Origin: Tateyamaria omphalii
GTDB lineage: Bacteria; Pseudomonadota; Alphaproteobacteria; Rhodobacterales; Rhodobacteraceae
Assembly (NCBI RefSeq): GCF_001969365.1
Contig: NZ_CP019312.1
Span: 2,728,001-2,792,000 of the forward strand
Direction: 5' to 3'
DNA length: 64,000 nt
Shown here: piece by piece, positions 52,452 through 61,245 of the stretch
Layout of the letters: the number at the start of each line of letters is the position of its first letter
Position numbering within the stretch: the stretch's first letter is position 1
Translations under genes and position numbers: made by a program
Notes under the pieces: generated by a model
Seen by the model: only the letters and a program-made list of their open reading frames with translations
Databases searched by the model: none
What the model was told of the DNA's origin: nothing

Positions 52452-55400
52452 TCAGGCCACCATCGTCTCCGCCTTCTTCAGATCGACCGACACAAGCTGG
52501 CTCACGCCTTGCTCCGCCATCGTCACACCAAACAGCCGGTCCATGCGCGCCATCGTCACCGCGTGGTGCGTGATGATCAGGAACCGCGTGTCGGTGCGGC
52601 GGCACATCTCGTCCAGCAGATCACAAAAGCGGGTCACGTTTGCATCATCCAGCGGCGCGTCCACCTCATCCAGCACACAGATCGGCGCCGGATTGGCCAG
52701 GAACACGGCAAAGATCAGGGCCATCGCGGTCAACGTCTGCTCACCCCCCGACAGCAGGCTCAGCGTCGACAGCTTCTTGCCCGGCGGCTGGCACATGATC
52801 TCAAGCCCCGCCTCCAGCGGGTCCTCGCTCTCGACCATAACCAGGTTCGCCTCACCCCCGCCAAAAAGATGCGTGAACAGCAGCGAAAAGTTCGAATTCA
52901 CCTGCTCGAACGCCGTCAGCAACCGCTCGCGCCCCTCGCGGTTCAGGCTGGCAATGCCGCTGCGCAGGGTCTTGATCGCCTCTTCCAGATCGGCCTTCTC
53001 GCTGACCAGCGTGTCATGCTCCTCCTGCACCTCCTTGGCATCTTCCTCGGCGCGCAGGTTCACCGCACCCAGCGCATCGCGCTGCCGCTTCAACCGTCCC
53101 ACTTCGGTTTCCAGCGCCTCTGCCCCCGGCATCTGATCCGGCACAACGTCCAGCGCCGTCAGCAACTGGTTTGGCGTCATCTGTTGCTCTTCCGCGATCC
53201 GTTCCGCAGCATAGGCGACCGTCTCGCGCGCCGCTTCTGCACGCGCCTCTGACCGCGCCCGCGCCTCGCGCGCCTCGGATGCCAGCCGTTCGGCCTCACG
53301 CTCGGCCAGCGTCGCATCGCGCAACGCGCCTTCGCCCTCGGACAGCGCATTCGCCGCTTCGGCCTTGCGCGCCTCGGCGCGTGCAATCTCGTCACTCAAT
53401 GCCGCGCGCTTGGCGGCCAGTTCACCGGGTGCCGCCTGCGCCTCCTTCAACTCGGCCTCAGATGTCGCCTTGCGGTCGACCAGCTCCGCCGTCCGCCGCT
53501 CCGCCGTCTCCAACCGATGCTTCCAGCCGCTCACCTCCTTGGTGATTTCCTGCGCGCGCTTCACCCGCGCCTCGCCCGTGCGGCGCAAATCATCATGGGC
53601 CGACCGGCGCGACATCATGGTGATGCGCGCGGCCTCAACGGTCATGCGCAGGTCCTCGACCTCCGCCCGCGCCGCCTCCAGATCGGGCAACTCGGCCAAG
53701 GCCGCATCCGCCTCCGCCACCCGCGCGCGTGCCGCCATCGCATCCTCTTCGTGGCGGGTCACGGCCAGACCCAGCGACTCCAACCGCCCCTCGGCCAGAT
53801 TGCGATCCGCCTCCGCCCGGCTCAGCGCACGGGCGGCATCGGCAACCATCCGGTCCGCCTCGCGCCGTGCATGACGGGCCATCTTGTCGGCCTCGGTCAA
53901 CTCCGCCATGCGCGCCGTCAACGCCTCATGCGCCTGCCGCGCGCCATCGGCGCGCGCGGTCGCACGCTCCAACGACTGCTTCAACTCTTCCAAACGGTTC
54001 AACTGCTGCAAGCGTAAGGCCGCGGCACTCGGCGCATCCTCGGCCCAGGCGCGGAAGCCGTCCCAACGCCACACATCGCCTTCCTGCGACACCAACCGCT
54101 GGCCGGGCTGCAACAAGGGCTGCAACCGCGCCGCATCATCGGCATCAACCAACCCGATCTGCGACATCCGGCGCTGCAACACCTCCGGCACAGACACGTG
54201 CTGGGTCAGCGCGGTCACACCCTCGGGCAACGGCTGGTCCCGATCATAGGCAGGCAACACCGCCCAGCCCGATGGCCCATCCGCATCCACCTCAGGCGCG
54301 CGCAGATCATCGGCGAGCGCCGCCCCCAGCGCCTTCTCAAACCCCTGTTGCACCTGCAAACGGTCCAGGATCTGACCGCCTTCCGCCGTATCCCGCTCAA
54401 CGAGTTTGGCCAGCGCACCTGCCTCGGCCCGCAGGGCATTCATCTCGCCCTCCGCCTCCGACCGTTCGGCGCGGGCATCGGCCTCGCGCGCCTGCGTCTC
54501 GGCGCGCGCCTCCTCGGCAGCGATCAGCGCGGCATCGGCGCGCGTGGCCACAGCCTCGGCCTCCGCCGCAGCCGCCTCCGCCGCCTCAAAATCCACACCG
54601 GCCTTGTCCAAGGCCGCGCGGCTCGTCGCCACGGCGGCACGCGCCTTCTCGGCCTCGGCCTCCGACTTGGCCTCGACCTTCCGGCTGTCCTCCAGCAAAC
54701 GCTGGGCCGATCCATGCCGCGCCGCCAAACGCGCCACATCCTCGGTCTTGTCTGACTGGTCCCCCTCGCGGGCCTGCAGCACCTGCCCAGCCTCGCGTGC
54801 ACCCTCGGCGGCGTCCGCGAGCAGCGCCTCGTGCCCCTCGCTCGCCTTGGCAATCTCGGCCGCTTCCCACTCCAGGCGCTCGATCGTTTCGCCCGCATCC
54901 CGGTTCAACCCGCCCTCGCGGTCAATATCGCGGGCCAATTGCGAAATCCGACCGGTCAGCCGCTCAATGGCTTGCTCCGCCTGTGCCTCCTGATCGGCCA
55001 GCGTGTCACGCTGCACGGCCAGACGCTGCAACACGGCCGCCGCAATCGCATCTTCTTCGCGCAACGGTGGCAACGCATCCTCGGCCGTCACCCGCGCCTT
55101 GGCTGACACCTGCACGGCACCCTCGGCCTGCGCCGCCGCCGTGGTCCGGGCGCGCAATTCCTCGTCCGCCGCCGCCCGCGCATCATCCGCCTCGCGCCAG
55201 CGGCGGTACAAGAGCTGCCCTTCGGCCTTGCGCAGACTGTCGCCAATCTCGCGATACCGTGCCGCTTGCCGGGCCTGCCGGGCCAATTGCGCCAACTGCG
55301 CCGCCAACTGCTCGATCACGTCATCGACGCGGGCCAGGTTCTGCTCGGCCCCCTTCAGCTTCAATTCCGCCTCGTGCCGCCGCTGATACAGGCCGGAAAT

Positions 55401-55907
55401 CCCCGCTGCCTCTTCCAGAATCCGACGCCGGTTCTTGGGCTTGGCGTTGATCAGTTCCGCGATCTGCCCCTGCCGCACCAGCGCAGGCGAATGCGCACCC
55501 GTTGACGCATCGGCAAACAGCATCTGCACATCGCGCGCCCGCACATCCTTGCCATTGGTCTTGTAGGCGCTGCCCACATCGCGCGTGATGCGGCGCACGA
55601 TCTCAAGCGCGTCCTGATCGTTAAAGCCCGCGGGCGCCAACCGCTCGGAATTGTCGATATGCAGGCTCACCTCGGCAAAGTTGCGAGCGGGCCGGGTCGC
55701 GGCCCCGGCAAAGATCACGTCCTCCATCCCGCCGCCGCGCATCGCCGTGGGGCGGTTCTCGCCCATCACCCAGCGCAAGGCTTCCAGCAGGTTCGACTTG
55801 CCACAGCCATTGGGGCCCACCACGCCGGTCAGCCCGTCCGCGATGATCAAATCGGTCGGATCGACAAAGGATTTAAAGCCGGTCAGTCGGAGTTTGGAAA
55901 AGCGCAC
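52452..55907 (-). CDS. smc: Chromosome segregation protein SMC
   Basis: A 1151-residue SMC ATPase that compacts and segregates the chromosome with ScpA and ScpB. The N-terminal head begins MRFSKLRLTGFKSFVDPTDL with Walker A GPNGCGKSN (31-39). Long coiled coils surround a hinge near residues 510-640 (GWAVLPAYDRDQPLPEGVTALTQHV). The C-terminal head has LLSGGEQTLTAMALIFAVF (signature) and PICVLDEVDAPLDDANV (Walker B). I chose the GTG at 55907, which gives the standard N-terminus. The coiled-coil region is rich in Ala, Glu and Arg. Confidence 0.96.
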   Translation of the reverse strand: MRFSKLRLTGFKSFVDPTDLIIADGLTGVVGPNGCGKSNLLEALRWVMGENRPTAMRGGGMEDVIFAGAATRPARNFAEVSLHIDNSERLAPAGFNDQDALEIVRRITRDVGSAYKTNGKDVRARDVQMLFADASTGAHSPALVRQGQIAELINAKPKNRRRILEEAAGISGLYQRRHEAELKLKGAEQNLARVDDVIEQLAAQLAQLARQARQAARYREIGDSLRKAEGQLLYRRWREADDARAAADEELRARTTAAAQAEGAVQVSAKARVTAEDALPPLREEDAIAAAVLQRLAVQRDTLADQEAQAEQAIERLTGRISQLARDIDREGGLNRDAGETIERLEWEAAEIAKASEGHEALLADAAEGAREAGQVLQAREGDQSDKTEDVARLAARHGSAQRLLEDSRKVEAKSEAEAEKARAAVATSRAALDKAGVDFEAAEAAAAEAEAVATRADAALIAAEEARAETQAREADARAERSEAEGEMNALRAEAGALAKLVERDTAEGGQILDRLQVQQGFEKALGAALADDLRAPEVDADGPSGWAVLPAYDRDQPLPEGVTALTQHVSVPEVLQRRMSQIGLVDADDAARLQPLLQPGQRLVSQEGDVWRWDGFRAWAEDAPSAAALRLQQLNRLEELKQSLERATARADGARQAHEALTARMAELTEADKMARHARREADRMVADAARALSRAEADRNLAEGRLESLGLAVTRHEEDAMAARARVAEADAALAELPDLEAARAEVEDLRMTVEAARITMMSRRSAHDDLRRTGEARVKRAQEITKEVSGWKHRLETAERRTAELVDRKATSEAELKEAQAAPGELAAKRAALSDEIARAEARKAEAANALSEGEGALRDATLAEREAERLASEAREARARSEARAEAARETVAYAAERIAEEQQMTPNQLLTALDVVPDQMPGAEALETEVGRLKRQRDALGAVNLRAEEDAKEVQEEHDTLVSEKADLEEAIKTLRSGIASLNREGRERLLTAFEQVNSNFSLLFTHLFGGGEANLVMVESEDPLEAGLEIMCQPPGKKLSTLSLLSGGEQTLTAMALIFAVFLANPAPICVLDEVDAPLDDANVTRFCDLLDEMCRRTDTRFLIITHHAVTMARMDRLFGVTMAEQGVSQLVSVDLKKAETMVA

Positions 55908-56032
55908 GCGGCCCCCAAAGTGAGTCTGGTTGGGGTGCAATGGTGGACGCCGTCGGGCGGCACTGTCAACGCCGCACCCCTACAATCGGGGTTTTGGGCA
56001 GATTTATCCACAAGATATTGCGGCCAAGCGGC

Positions 56033-56437
56033 TCAGATCAGGTCGCAATCCACATCAAGGACCAGTTCATTCGTGGCCGGGCTGACATAGCTGTCAATCG
56101 TGTGGCAACTGTACTCACCCTGCGGTTTCAGCCGGTCAATAGGCGGACCACCCTTGCCGCAATCCAGGATCCCCGTCGCCAGCGCCTGATCCCCGCGCAC
56201 CTCTTTGACGGTGCAGCCGCTCACCATCTCCATCGCCTTGGCGGCACGGGCCTTGATGGGGCCAAAACGCGGCGCGTATTCCATGTTGGTGCGCAACGCC
56301 TCCGCCAGCCGACCATTGACGCGCACATCAAAGGTGGACCCCTCGACCGTCACCGTCGTCGCGGGTAGGCCGCGAAAATGGGGGCCTGCGGTATTGCAGG
56401 CGGCAAGGACAAGACAGGCGAGCAGGACAAAACGCAT
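56033..56437 (-). CDS. Lipoprotein, function unknown
   Basis: A 134-residue lipoprotein. MRFVLLACLVLAACNTAG has a clear lipobox (LAAC, Cys14). The mature part reads TVTVEGSTFDVRVNGRLAEALRTNMEYAPRFGPIKARAAKAMEMVSGCTVKEVRGDQALATGILDC, which is conserved in form among Rhodobacterales lipoproteins but has no known role. Longer starts at 56455 or 56509 would bury the signal peptide, so 56437 is preferred. The GTGCA array B lies upstream. Confidence 0.8.
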   Translation of the reverse strand: MRFVLLACLVLAACNTAGPHFRGLPATTVTVEGSTFDVRVNGRLAEALRTNMEYAPRFGPIKARAAKAMEMVSGCTVKEVRGDQALATGILDCGKGGPPIDRLKPQGEYSCHTIDSYVSPATNELVLDVDCDLI

Positions 56438-56460
56438 GCAGACAGAAAGCGGCATCTTGA

Positions 56461-56475
56461 TTAACAACTGGTGAA
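56461..56475. promoter_or_regulatory. Imperfect CtrA-like site near array B
   Basis: TTAA (56461-56464), seven bases, TGAA (56472-56475): a one-mismatch version of the TTAA-N7-TTAA site that also occurs next to array A. It lies 24 bases upstream of the lipoprotein start on the minus strand. Confidence 0.25.
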
Positions 56476-56490
56476 CGCGGTCCACCGCAC

Positions 56491-56567
56491 GGTGCATTAA
56501 TCCTGGCACGCCGGGGCATCATCGGTGCACGGGTTGTGCACAGGGTGTGTACGGGCTGTGCATGCCG
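56491..56567. repeat. GTGCA array B, seven units of 11 bp
   Basis: Seven consecutive 11-mers: GGTGCATTAAT, CCTGGCACGCC, GGGGCATCATC, GGTGCACGGGT, TGTGCACAGGG, TGTGTACGGGC, TGTGCATGCCG, followed by GTTTTGCC. Exact GTGCA cores start at 56492, 56525, 56536 and 56558, with degenerate cores at 56514 and 56547; all are in one 11-base phase. The last unit plus GTTTT matches the end of array A at 21489-21504. It lies between divergent lipoprotein and FadR-type genes. Confidence 0.75.
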
Positions 56568-56687
56568 GTTTTGCCGTCAATCTCCATGAAAACAAGGTAA
56601 ACGCGGGCCGCGACTCACACGCTGCCCTGTCCGATTGCACGCCCGGCACATTGGTCATATGATTTTACCAATCCGACCGGAGAGACC

Positions 56688-57455
56688 ATGCCCTTTCGCC
56701 CCGTCCAGCCCGACAAACTGTCCGCCGCCGTCATTCGGCAGATCGAACAATTGATCCTGCGCGGCATCCTGCGACCGGGCGAACGGCTGCCCCCGGAACG
56801 CGACCTGGCCGAGCGCATGGGCGTCTCCCGCCCCTCCCTGCGCGACGCCATCGCGACCCTTCAGGACACCGGCCTCTTGATGGCCAAACCGGGCGCCGGC
56901 GTCTATGTGGCCGACGTGCTTGGATCGGCCTTTGCCCCTGCTTTAACTGAACTTTTTGCCCGCCATGACGAGGCGGTGTTCGACTATCTCAGCTTCCGCC
57001 GCGACATGGAGGGGCTCGCCGCCGAACGGGCCGCGCGCCTCGCCTCCGACACCGATCTGGCGGTGGTGCAAAAGGTGTTCGAAAAGATGGAAGCCGCCCA
57101 CCCCAAGCGCAACGGAGAGGAAGAGGCACAGCTCGACGCGCAGTTCCACATGGCCATCATCGAGGCGAGCCACAACGTCATCATGCTCCACATGATGCGG
57201 TCGATGTACCAGCTCTTACGAGATGGTGTGTTCTACAACCGTCAGGTCATGTTCAAGCAACGCACCACGCGGCAGGCGCTGTTGGACCAGCACCGCCAGA
57301 TCAACGACGCGCTCCAGACCCGCGACCCCGACGCCGCACGCGCGGCTGTCCACGCCCATCTCGACTATGTCGAACGGGCGCTCAGGGACCAGCAAAAGGC
57401 CGAACATAACGAGGAAATCGCGCGCCAACGGCTCGATCACGAAACGTCCGCCTGA
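56688..57455 (+). CDS. FadR/PdhR-type GntR transcriptional regulator
   Basis: A 255-residue regulator. The GntR winged helix is VIRQIEQLILRGILRPGERLPPERDLAERMGVSRPSLRDAIATLQDTGLLMAKPGAGVYV (about 14-74). The C-terminal FCD domain, which binds an organic acid with a metal, has RRDMEGLAAERAARLASD, LDAQFHMAIIEASHNVIMLHMM and AHLDYVERALRDQ, with the His ligands in FHMAI and HAHL. The type resembles PdhR/LldR; the ligand is unknown. GGAGAGACC precedes the ATG. It converges on pstB with no gap. Confidence 0.92.
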   Translation: MPFRPVQPDKLSAAVIRQIEQLILRGILRPGERLPPERDLAERMGVSRPSLRDAIATLQDTGLLMAKPGAGVYVADVLGSAFAPALTELFARHDEAVFDYLSFRRDMEGLAAERAARLASDTDLAVVQKVFEKMEAAHPKRNGEEEAQLDAQFHMAIIEASHNVIMLHMMRSMYQLLRDGVFYNRQVMFKQRTTRQALLDQHRQINDALQTRDPDAARAAVHAHLDYVERALRDQQKAEHNEEIARQRLDHETSA

Positions 57456-58271
57456 TCACCCCATCTTGCCCTCGATGAACGCCCGCGCCTCGGGTGTTGC
57501 GGGGGCTGTGAACATCGCTTCGGTGTCCTGCACCTCAAGCAATTTCCCCAAGTGGAAATAGGCGACCCGGTCCGCAATGCGGCGCGCCTGCGCCATCGAA
57601 TGGGTGATGATGACGATGGCCTGATCCTGCTTCAGTTCCAGCAGTAGATCCTCGATCCGGGCGGTGGCGATCGGGTCGATGGACCCCGTGGGCTCGTCCA
57701 TCAACAGCACATCCGGCTGCGTCGCCAGCGCGCGGGCGATGCACAACCGCTGCTGCTGCCCGCCAGACAGGTCCGTGCCAGATTTCTTGTACAGATGCTC
57801 TTCCACTTCGTCCCATAGGCCCGCACGGCTAAGGCACTGTTTCACATGCTCTTTCAGCGCCTGCCGGTTCGGCGTCAACCCATGCAGACGCGCCGCATAA
57901 GCGACGTTTTCATAGATCGACGTGGGAAATGGATTGGGCTTCTGCGCCACCCAGCCAAAGCGGCGGCGGTGCAGCGGCGGGTCGACATCGGGGCCGTTGA
58001 TATCCTCGCCCTCCATCAGGATCGTGCCGCAGGTCCGCACGCCGCGCGTGTCGTCGTGCATACGGTTCAAGCACTTCAGCGCCGTGGATTTCCCGCACCC
58101 GGAGGGGCCGATAAAGGCGAGGATCTCGTTTGAATAAAGGTCGAAACTGACATCATCCAGCGCCTGCTTGTCACCATAATGCAGCGACAGGTTCCGGACC
58201 GTCATGATCGGTGGGCTGTTGCGCCCTTGGCTGGCAGAGGGCGTCACCTTGGTCGTTTGGGCGTCGAACAT
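57456..58271 (-). CDS. pstB: Phosphate ABC transporter ATP-binding protein, stand-alone PstB
   Basis: A 271-residue ABC ATPase. Walker A is GPSGCGKST (55-63), the signature is DLSGGQQQRLCIARALA, and Walker B is VLLMDEPTGSIDPIAT. The sequence YENVAYAARLHG and LNRMHDDTRG match PstB. The D-loop part reads DEPTGSIDP where PstB normally has DEPxSALDP. No pstS, pstC, pstA or phoU is adjacent, so its partner permease must be elsewhere. A Pho-box-like repeat lies 96 bases upstream. The ATG at 58205 (MTVRNLSLHYG) is an alternative start. Confidence 0.82.
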   Translation of the reverse strand: MFDAQTTKVTPSASQGRNSPPIMTVRNLSLHYGDKQALDDVSFDLYSNEILAFIGPSGCGKSTALKCLNRMHDDTRGVRTCGTILMEGEDINGPDVDPPLHRRRFGWVAQKPNPFPTSIYENVAYAARLHGLTPNRQALKEHVKQCLSRAGLWDEVEEHLYKKSGTDLSGGQQQRLCIARALATQPDVLLMDEPTGSIDPIATARIEDLLLELKQDQAIVIITHSMAQARRIADRVAYFHLGKLLEVQDTEAMFTAPATPEARAFIEGKMG

Positions 58272-58366
58272 TGAAAACCTCGCAGGGGCTGAAAGACAGA
58301 GCGTTCCCCAACGCCTACTGCGCGGCGGAGCGGGGCAATTTGATCCATGCCAAGCCAGTGGAAAAC

Positions 58367-58384
58367 TTCACAAAAGCTTCACAA
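58367..58384 (-). promoter_or_regulatory. Pho-box-like direct repeat upstream of pstB
   Basis: On the minus strand TTGTGAA, four bases (GCTT), TTGTGAA: two 7-mers at 11-base spacing, the layout of a PhoB site (CTGTCAT-N4-CTGTCAT). Four of seven positions match the usual half-site. It lies 96 bases before the pstB start and abuts the atp terminator. Confidence 0.35.
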
Positions 58385-58390
58385 ACGAAG

Positions 58391-58413
58391 AACCCCGGCG
58401 CGGGGCCGGGGTT
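58391..58413 (-). terminator. Terminator of the F0 ATP synthase operon
   Basis: AACCCCGGC (58391-58399), loop of five bases, GCCGGGGTT (58405-58413), followed on the minus strand by CTTCGTTT. It lies 28 bases after the atpF stop codon. Confidence 0.75.
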
Positions 58414-58440
58414 CAGAATTTTCACAACGATACGAAGCGT

Positions 58441-59016
58441 TTAGTGAAGGCGCGCCTCTACCTCCGCGATAGCGTCGTCGATCAGCTTATTGCCGTCAGC
58501 GGCCGTCATCTGTTGGGCAATCACCTCACGCGCGGCCTGAACGGCCACGACGGCGGCGGTGTCGCGCACCTCTTTGACGGCGCTGGCTTCGGCCGACGCG
58601 ATCTGGTCGGTTGCCGCAGCAAGGCGCCGCTCGATCGAGGTTTTCAGATCGGCACGTGCCTGATCAGCAGCCGCTTCCGCGTCCTTCTTCGCCTGTGCAA
58701 CGATCTTGTCCGCCTGCGCCTGCACCTCTTTCTGCTTGCGCTCGTACGAGGCCAGCAAGGTTTGCGCCTCTTCGCGCAGGGCGCGGGCTTCGTTGATCTC
58801 GGACTGGATGCCGCTTGCGCGGTCGTCCAGCATTTTCGAGACCATGCCGGGCACCTTGAAGTAGAACAGCACGCCGATGAACAGGATGAAGGCAATCGCG
58901 ACGATGAAGTCGGTGTTGCTCAGCTTCCAGAACTCCGCCGAAAACGGGTTCTTCGATGCGGCCATGGCCGGACCTGCAGCGACGACGGCGATAGATGTAA
59001 GGGTCAGAAAACGCAT
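58441..59016 (-). CDS. atpF: F0F1 ATP synthase subunit b
   Basis: A 191-residue b subunit of the peripheral stalk. A possible signal-like N-terminus (MRFLTLTSIAVVAAGPAMA) precedes the membrane helix (FIVAIAFILFIGVLFYF, about 37-53). A long charged coiled coil follows (KMLDDRASGIQSEINEARALREEAQTLLASYERKQKEVQAQADKI). The b/b' pair in place of a b homodimer is normal in photosynthetic-type alphaproteobacteria. It is 3 bases from the b' gene. Confidence 0.95.
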   Translation of the reverse strand: MRFLTLTSIAVVAAGPAMAASKNPFSAEFWKLSNTDFIVAIAFILFIGVLFYFKVPGMVSKMLDDRASGIQSEINEARALREEAQTLLASYERKQKEVQAQADKIVAQAKKDAEAAADQARADLKTSIERRLAAATDQIASAEASAVKEVRDTAAVVAVQAAREVIAQQMTAADGNKLIDDAIAEVEARLH

Positions 59017-59019
59017 GAC

Positions 59020-59556
59020 TTATCCTTTCATCCGGTCGTTGACGGCGGCGGTGATCGCCTTGGCATCAGCCTTGCCGCCCATCAGGGCCACGATGTCCTG
59101 CGCCGCATCCTTGGCCACTTCCTTGACGGCTTCCTGCGCCCCAGCGCGAATGTCGGCGATGGCCTTTTCGCTTTCGGCAGCCTTGGCCGCGATCTCTGCA
59201 TCCGCCTTTTCGATGGCGACGTCGAGGTCGGCTTGAATGGCTGCCTTCGTCTCGCCCGCGATGCGCTGCGCTTCGGCACGGGCATCGGCCAGCGCCTTGT
59301 CATAGGCCGCCTCGGCCGCCTCCGCCTTGGCCTTGAGGTCCTCGGCCGCGGCGATGTCATTCGTGATGGTCCCCTGCCGTTCGGCAAGGATGGCTGCGAT
59401 CCGCGGCAGGGCCACGCGCGACAGCACAAAGTAGATCGCCAGAAGGGCGAGCACGAGCCAGAAGATCTGGTTGCCGAACGTATCGATGTTCAGCTGCGGC
59501 ATGCCCGGAGGGGCGCCTGCTGCAACCTCAGCGGCTGCGTTGGTATCGGTTGCCAT
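59020..59556 (-). CDS. atpG: F0F1 ATP synthase subunit b'
   Basis: A 178-residue b' subunit. After an N-terminal Ala-rich stretch comes one membrane helix ([27 protein letters not shown], about 29-55) and a long Ala/Glu/Lys coiled coil. It pairs with subunit b to form the stator that links F0 to F1. The symbol atpG (also atpF2) is used for b' in alphaproteobacteria. It follows atpE after a 112-base gap that contains a stem-loop. Confidence 0.94.
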   Translation of the reverse strand: MATDTNAAAEVAAGAPPGMPQLNIDTFGNQIFWLVLALLAIYFVLSRVALPRIAAILAERQGTITNDIAAAEDLKAKAEAAEAAYDKALADARAEAQRIAGETKAAIQADLDVAIEKADAEIAAKAAESEKAIADIRAGAQEAVKEVAKDAAQDIVALMGGKADAKAITAAVNDRMKG

Positions 59557-59613
59557 GTCGGTCGTTCCCCTGAGTGGACCCTGCGTGCAGGGCCGAATTG
59601 CGAGCCGTTACAT

Positions 59614-59642
59614 CGGGCAGCGTAACCATATCACGCCGCCCG
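59614..59642 (-). promoter_or_regulatory. Stem-loop between atpE and b' gene
   Basis: CGGGC-A-GCGT and ACGC-C-GCCCG form a 9-bp stem with one internal mismatch and a nine-base loop (59614-59642), 27 bases after the atpE stop. atpE must be made in excess over the other subunits, and an intercistronic hairpin at its 3' end could protect the upstream mRNA. This role is inference. Confidence 0.4.
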
Positions 59643-59668
59643 ACCGTAAGGAATGTCGCCAGAGAAGC

Positions 59669-59893
59669 TTAGACGGCGAACATCAGCAGCAGAGCGACGA
59701 GGAACGAAAAGATCCCCAGGGCTTCTGCAAAGGCGATGCCGATGAACAGGGTCGCGGTCTGACCGGCGGCTGCCGACGGGTTGCGCAGGGCGCCCGCGAG
59801 GAAGTTGCCAGCCACGTGGCCCACACCGATTGCGGCTGCGCCGGAACCGATTGCTGCCAGACCTGCGCCGATATGTGCGAGTTCACCTTCCAT
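59669..59893 (-). CDS. atpE: F0F1 ATP synthase subunit c
   Basis: A 74-residue proton-carrying subunit that forms the rotor ring. The first helix has the glycine motif [20 protein letters not shown], the polar loop is [11 protein letters not shown], and the second helix carries the proton-binding Glu57 in [22 protein letters not shown]. There is no Na+-type signature, so H+ coupling is expected. Confidence 0.97.
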   Translation of the reverse strand: MEGELAHIGAGLAAIGSGAAAIGVGHVAGNFLAGALRNPSAAAGQTATLFIGIAFAEALGIFSFLVALLLMFAV

Positions 59894-59955
59894 GAGAATT
59901 CTCCTTACGATTGGAAGTTGGTGTTTGGTCGGGCGGAGGACACCTCCGCCTTACA

Positions 59956-60708
59956 TTAGTGATGCGGGTGCAGTGCGTCCTTGAGATACACGCATGTGAG
60001 GATCGTGAAGACGTAGGCCTGAATGGCCGACACCAGCACCTCGAGGCCGTAGATCGCCATCACACCGATAATGGCGATGGGCGCGATCGCCGCGACTTGG
60101 GCAAAGCCAGCGAACACTTTCAGAACCGCGTGGCCCGCCATCATGTTGCCTGCCAGACGAATAGAGTGGCTGACGGGGCGCACGAAATAGGAAATGATCT
60201 CGATCACGGCCAGAACGGGGCGCAGCGGCAGCGGCGCGCTCGACACCCAGAACAGGCCCAGAAACGAGGCCCCGTTCTTGACAAAGCCCAGAACCGTCAC
60301 GGCAATGAACACGCCAAAACCCAGAACGGCAGTGACGGCAATATGCGAGGTCGTGGTGAACGACATCGGGATCAGGCCCAGAAAGTTTGCACAGAGGATG
60401 AACATGAACAGCGTCATGATATAGGGGAAATACTTGATCCCGTCCTTGCCGGTCACATCCTCGACCATCTTGTAGACAAAGCCGTACATCAGCTCGGCAA
60501 TCGACTGGCCGCGGCCCGGCACTGTTTCACGCTTGGACGTGGTCAGGACCATCAGGCCGATGATCGCCAGCACGGCGAGAGCCAGCCAAAGCGTCACGTT
60601 GGTGATCGTGAACATGTGGATGTCCGACCCGCCAAACAGCGGTTTCACTTCAAACTGATCCATAGGCTTGAAGGACAGCCCACCACCACTTGTTGCTTCG
60701 TCTGCCAT
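59956..60708 (-). CDS. atpB: F0F1 ATP synthase subunit a
   Basis: A 250-residue membrane subunit that forms the proton channel. The essential arginine is Arg184 in [14 protein letters not shown]. Conserved parts include [41 protein letters not shown] and the C-terminal [34 protein letters not shown] end. It is preceded 15 bases upstream by atpI and followed by atpE. F1 genes are not in this window. Confidence 0.97.
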   Translation of the reverse strand: MADEATSGGGLSFKPMDQFEVKPLFGGSDIHMFTITNVTLWLALAVLAIIGLMVLTTSKRETVPGRGQSIAELMYGFVYKMVEDVTGKDGIKYFPYIMTLFMFILCANFLGLIPMSFTTTSHIAVTAVLGFGVFIAVTVLGFVKNGASFLGLFWVSSAPLPLRPVLAVIEIISYFVRPVSHSIRLAGNMMAGHAVLKVFAGFAQVAAIAPIAIIGVMAIYGLEVLVSAIQAYVFTILTCVYLKDALHPHH

Positions 60709-60723
60709 CCGGCTCTCTCCGTC

Positions 60724-61077
60724 CTAGCCCCGCGGGGCGTCGTCCTCAGCGGCCTCTTCGGCCTCTCGCTTGCTCTGAACCTCTTGCGCGCTGCGCATCA
60801 TCGTCTTGATGCCGGCCGCGAGGCCCAGAAATATAAATATGATCATGAGAAACGGTGTGGTGCCGAACAGCGCGTCCAGCCCGTATCCCATGCCAAACCC
60901 GATCCCCAGACCGGCCACCAGCTCGATCACCATGCGCCAGGCCAGTTGTGCCTGAGAGTGATGATCCGGTGTGCGGGGTTTTGGCGCGTGTTCCTCTTTC
61001 ATAGCGTCGATGCGGGCGCTCAGGGCCTTCAGTCGATCTGCGTCTTCGGGGTCGGTCACGCGCCTTTGTCCCGTCAT
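60724..61077 (-). CDS. atpI: AtpI/AtpZ-family F0 assembly protein
   Basis: A 117-residue protein that starts the F0 operon. A charged N-terminal half ([29 protein letters not shown]) precedes two membrane helices ([26 protein letters not shown] and [19 protein letters not shown]), the AtpI/gene 1 pattern. It helps c-ring assembly or Mg2+ handling in other bacteria. The ATG at 61077 ([16 protein letters not shown]) is preferred; longer frames run into unrelated sequence. Confidence 0.92.
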   Translation of the reverse strand: MTGQRRVTDPEDADRLKALSARIDAMKEEHAPKPRTPDHHSQAQLAWRMVIELVAGLGIGFGMGYGLDALFGTTPFLMIIFIFLGLAAGIKTMMRSAQEVQSKREAEEAAEDDAPRG

Positions 61078-61245
61078 TTGGTTCGGTGAAGGGATATGGC
61101 GCGCAGAGGCGTGAGTCAACGCCACCATGCCACCGCCTCGCTCTGGGATAACCAACTGTTTTATTGCATATTTTTCGGAACAATGAAGACGGGTGCCATT
61201 GCGTCGCAGCAGGCACAAGCGCCCCTTTCGACCGCATTGTGATGT

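Noticed and set aside
51709..53136. 475-codon plus-strand frame
   Set aside because: It runs through a strong terminator and antisense to a signal-peptide protein and smc.
53729..55450. 573-codon open frame opposite smc
   Set aside because: The translation is almost only Pro, Arg, Ala, Ser and His, which is typical of an antisense frame of an Ala/Glu-rich coiled coil.
58204..59625. 473-codon frame opposite pstB upstream region and atp genes
   Set aside because: Runs across several real genes on the opposite strand with no protein-like features.
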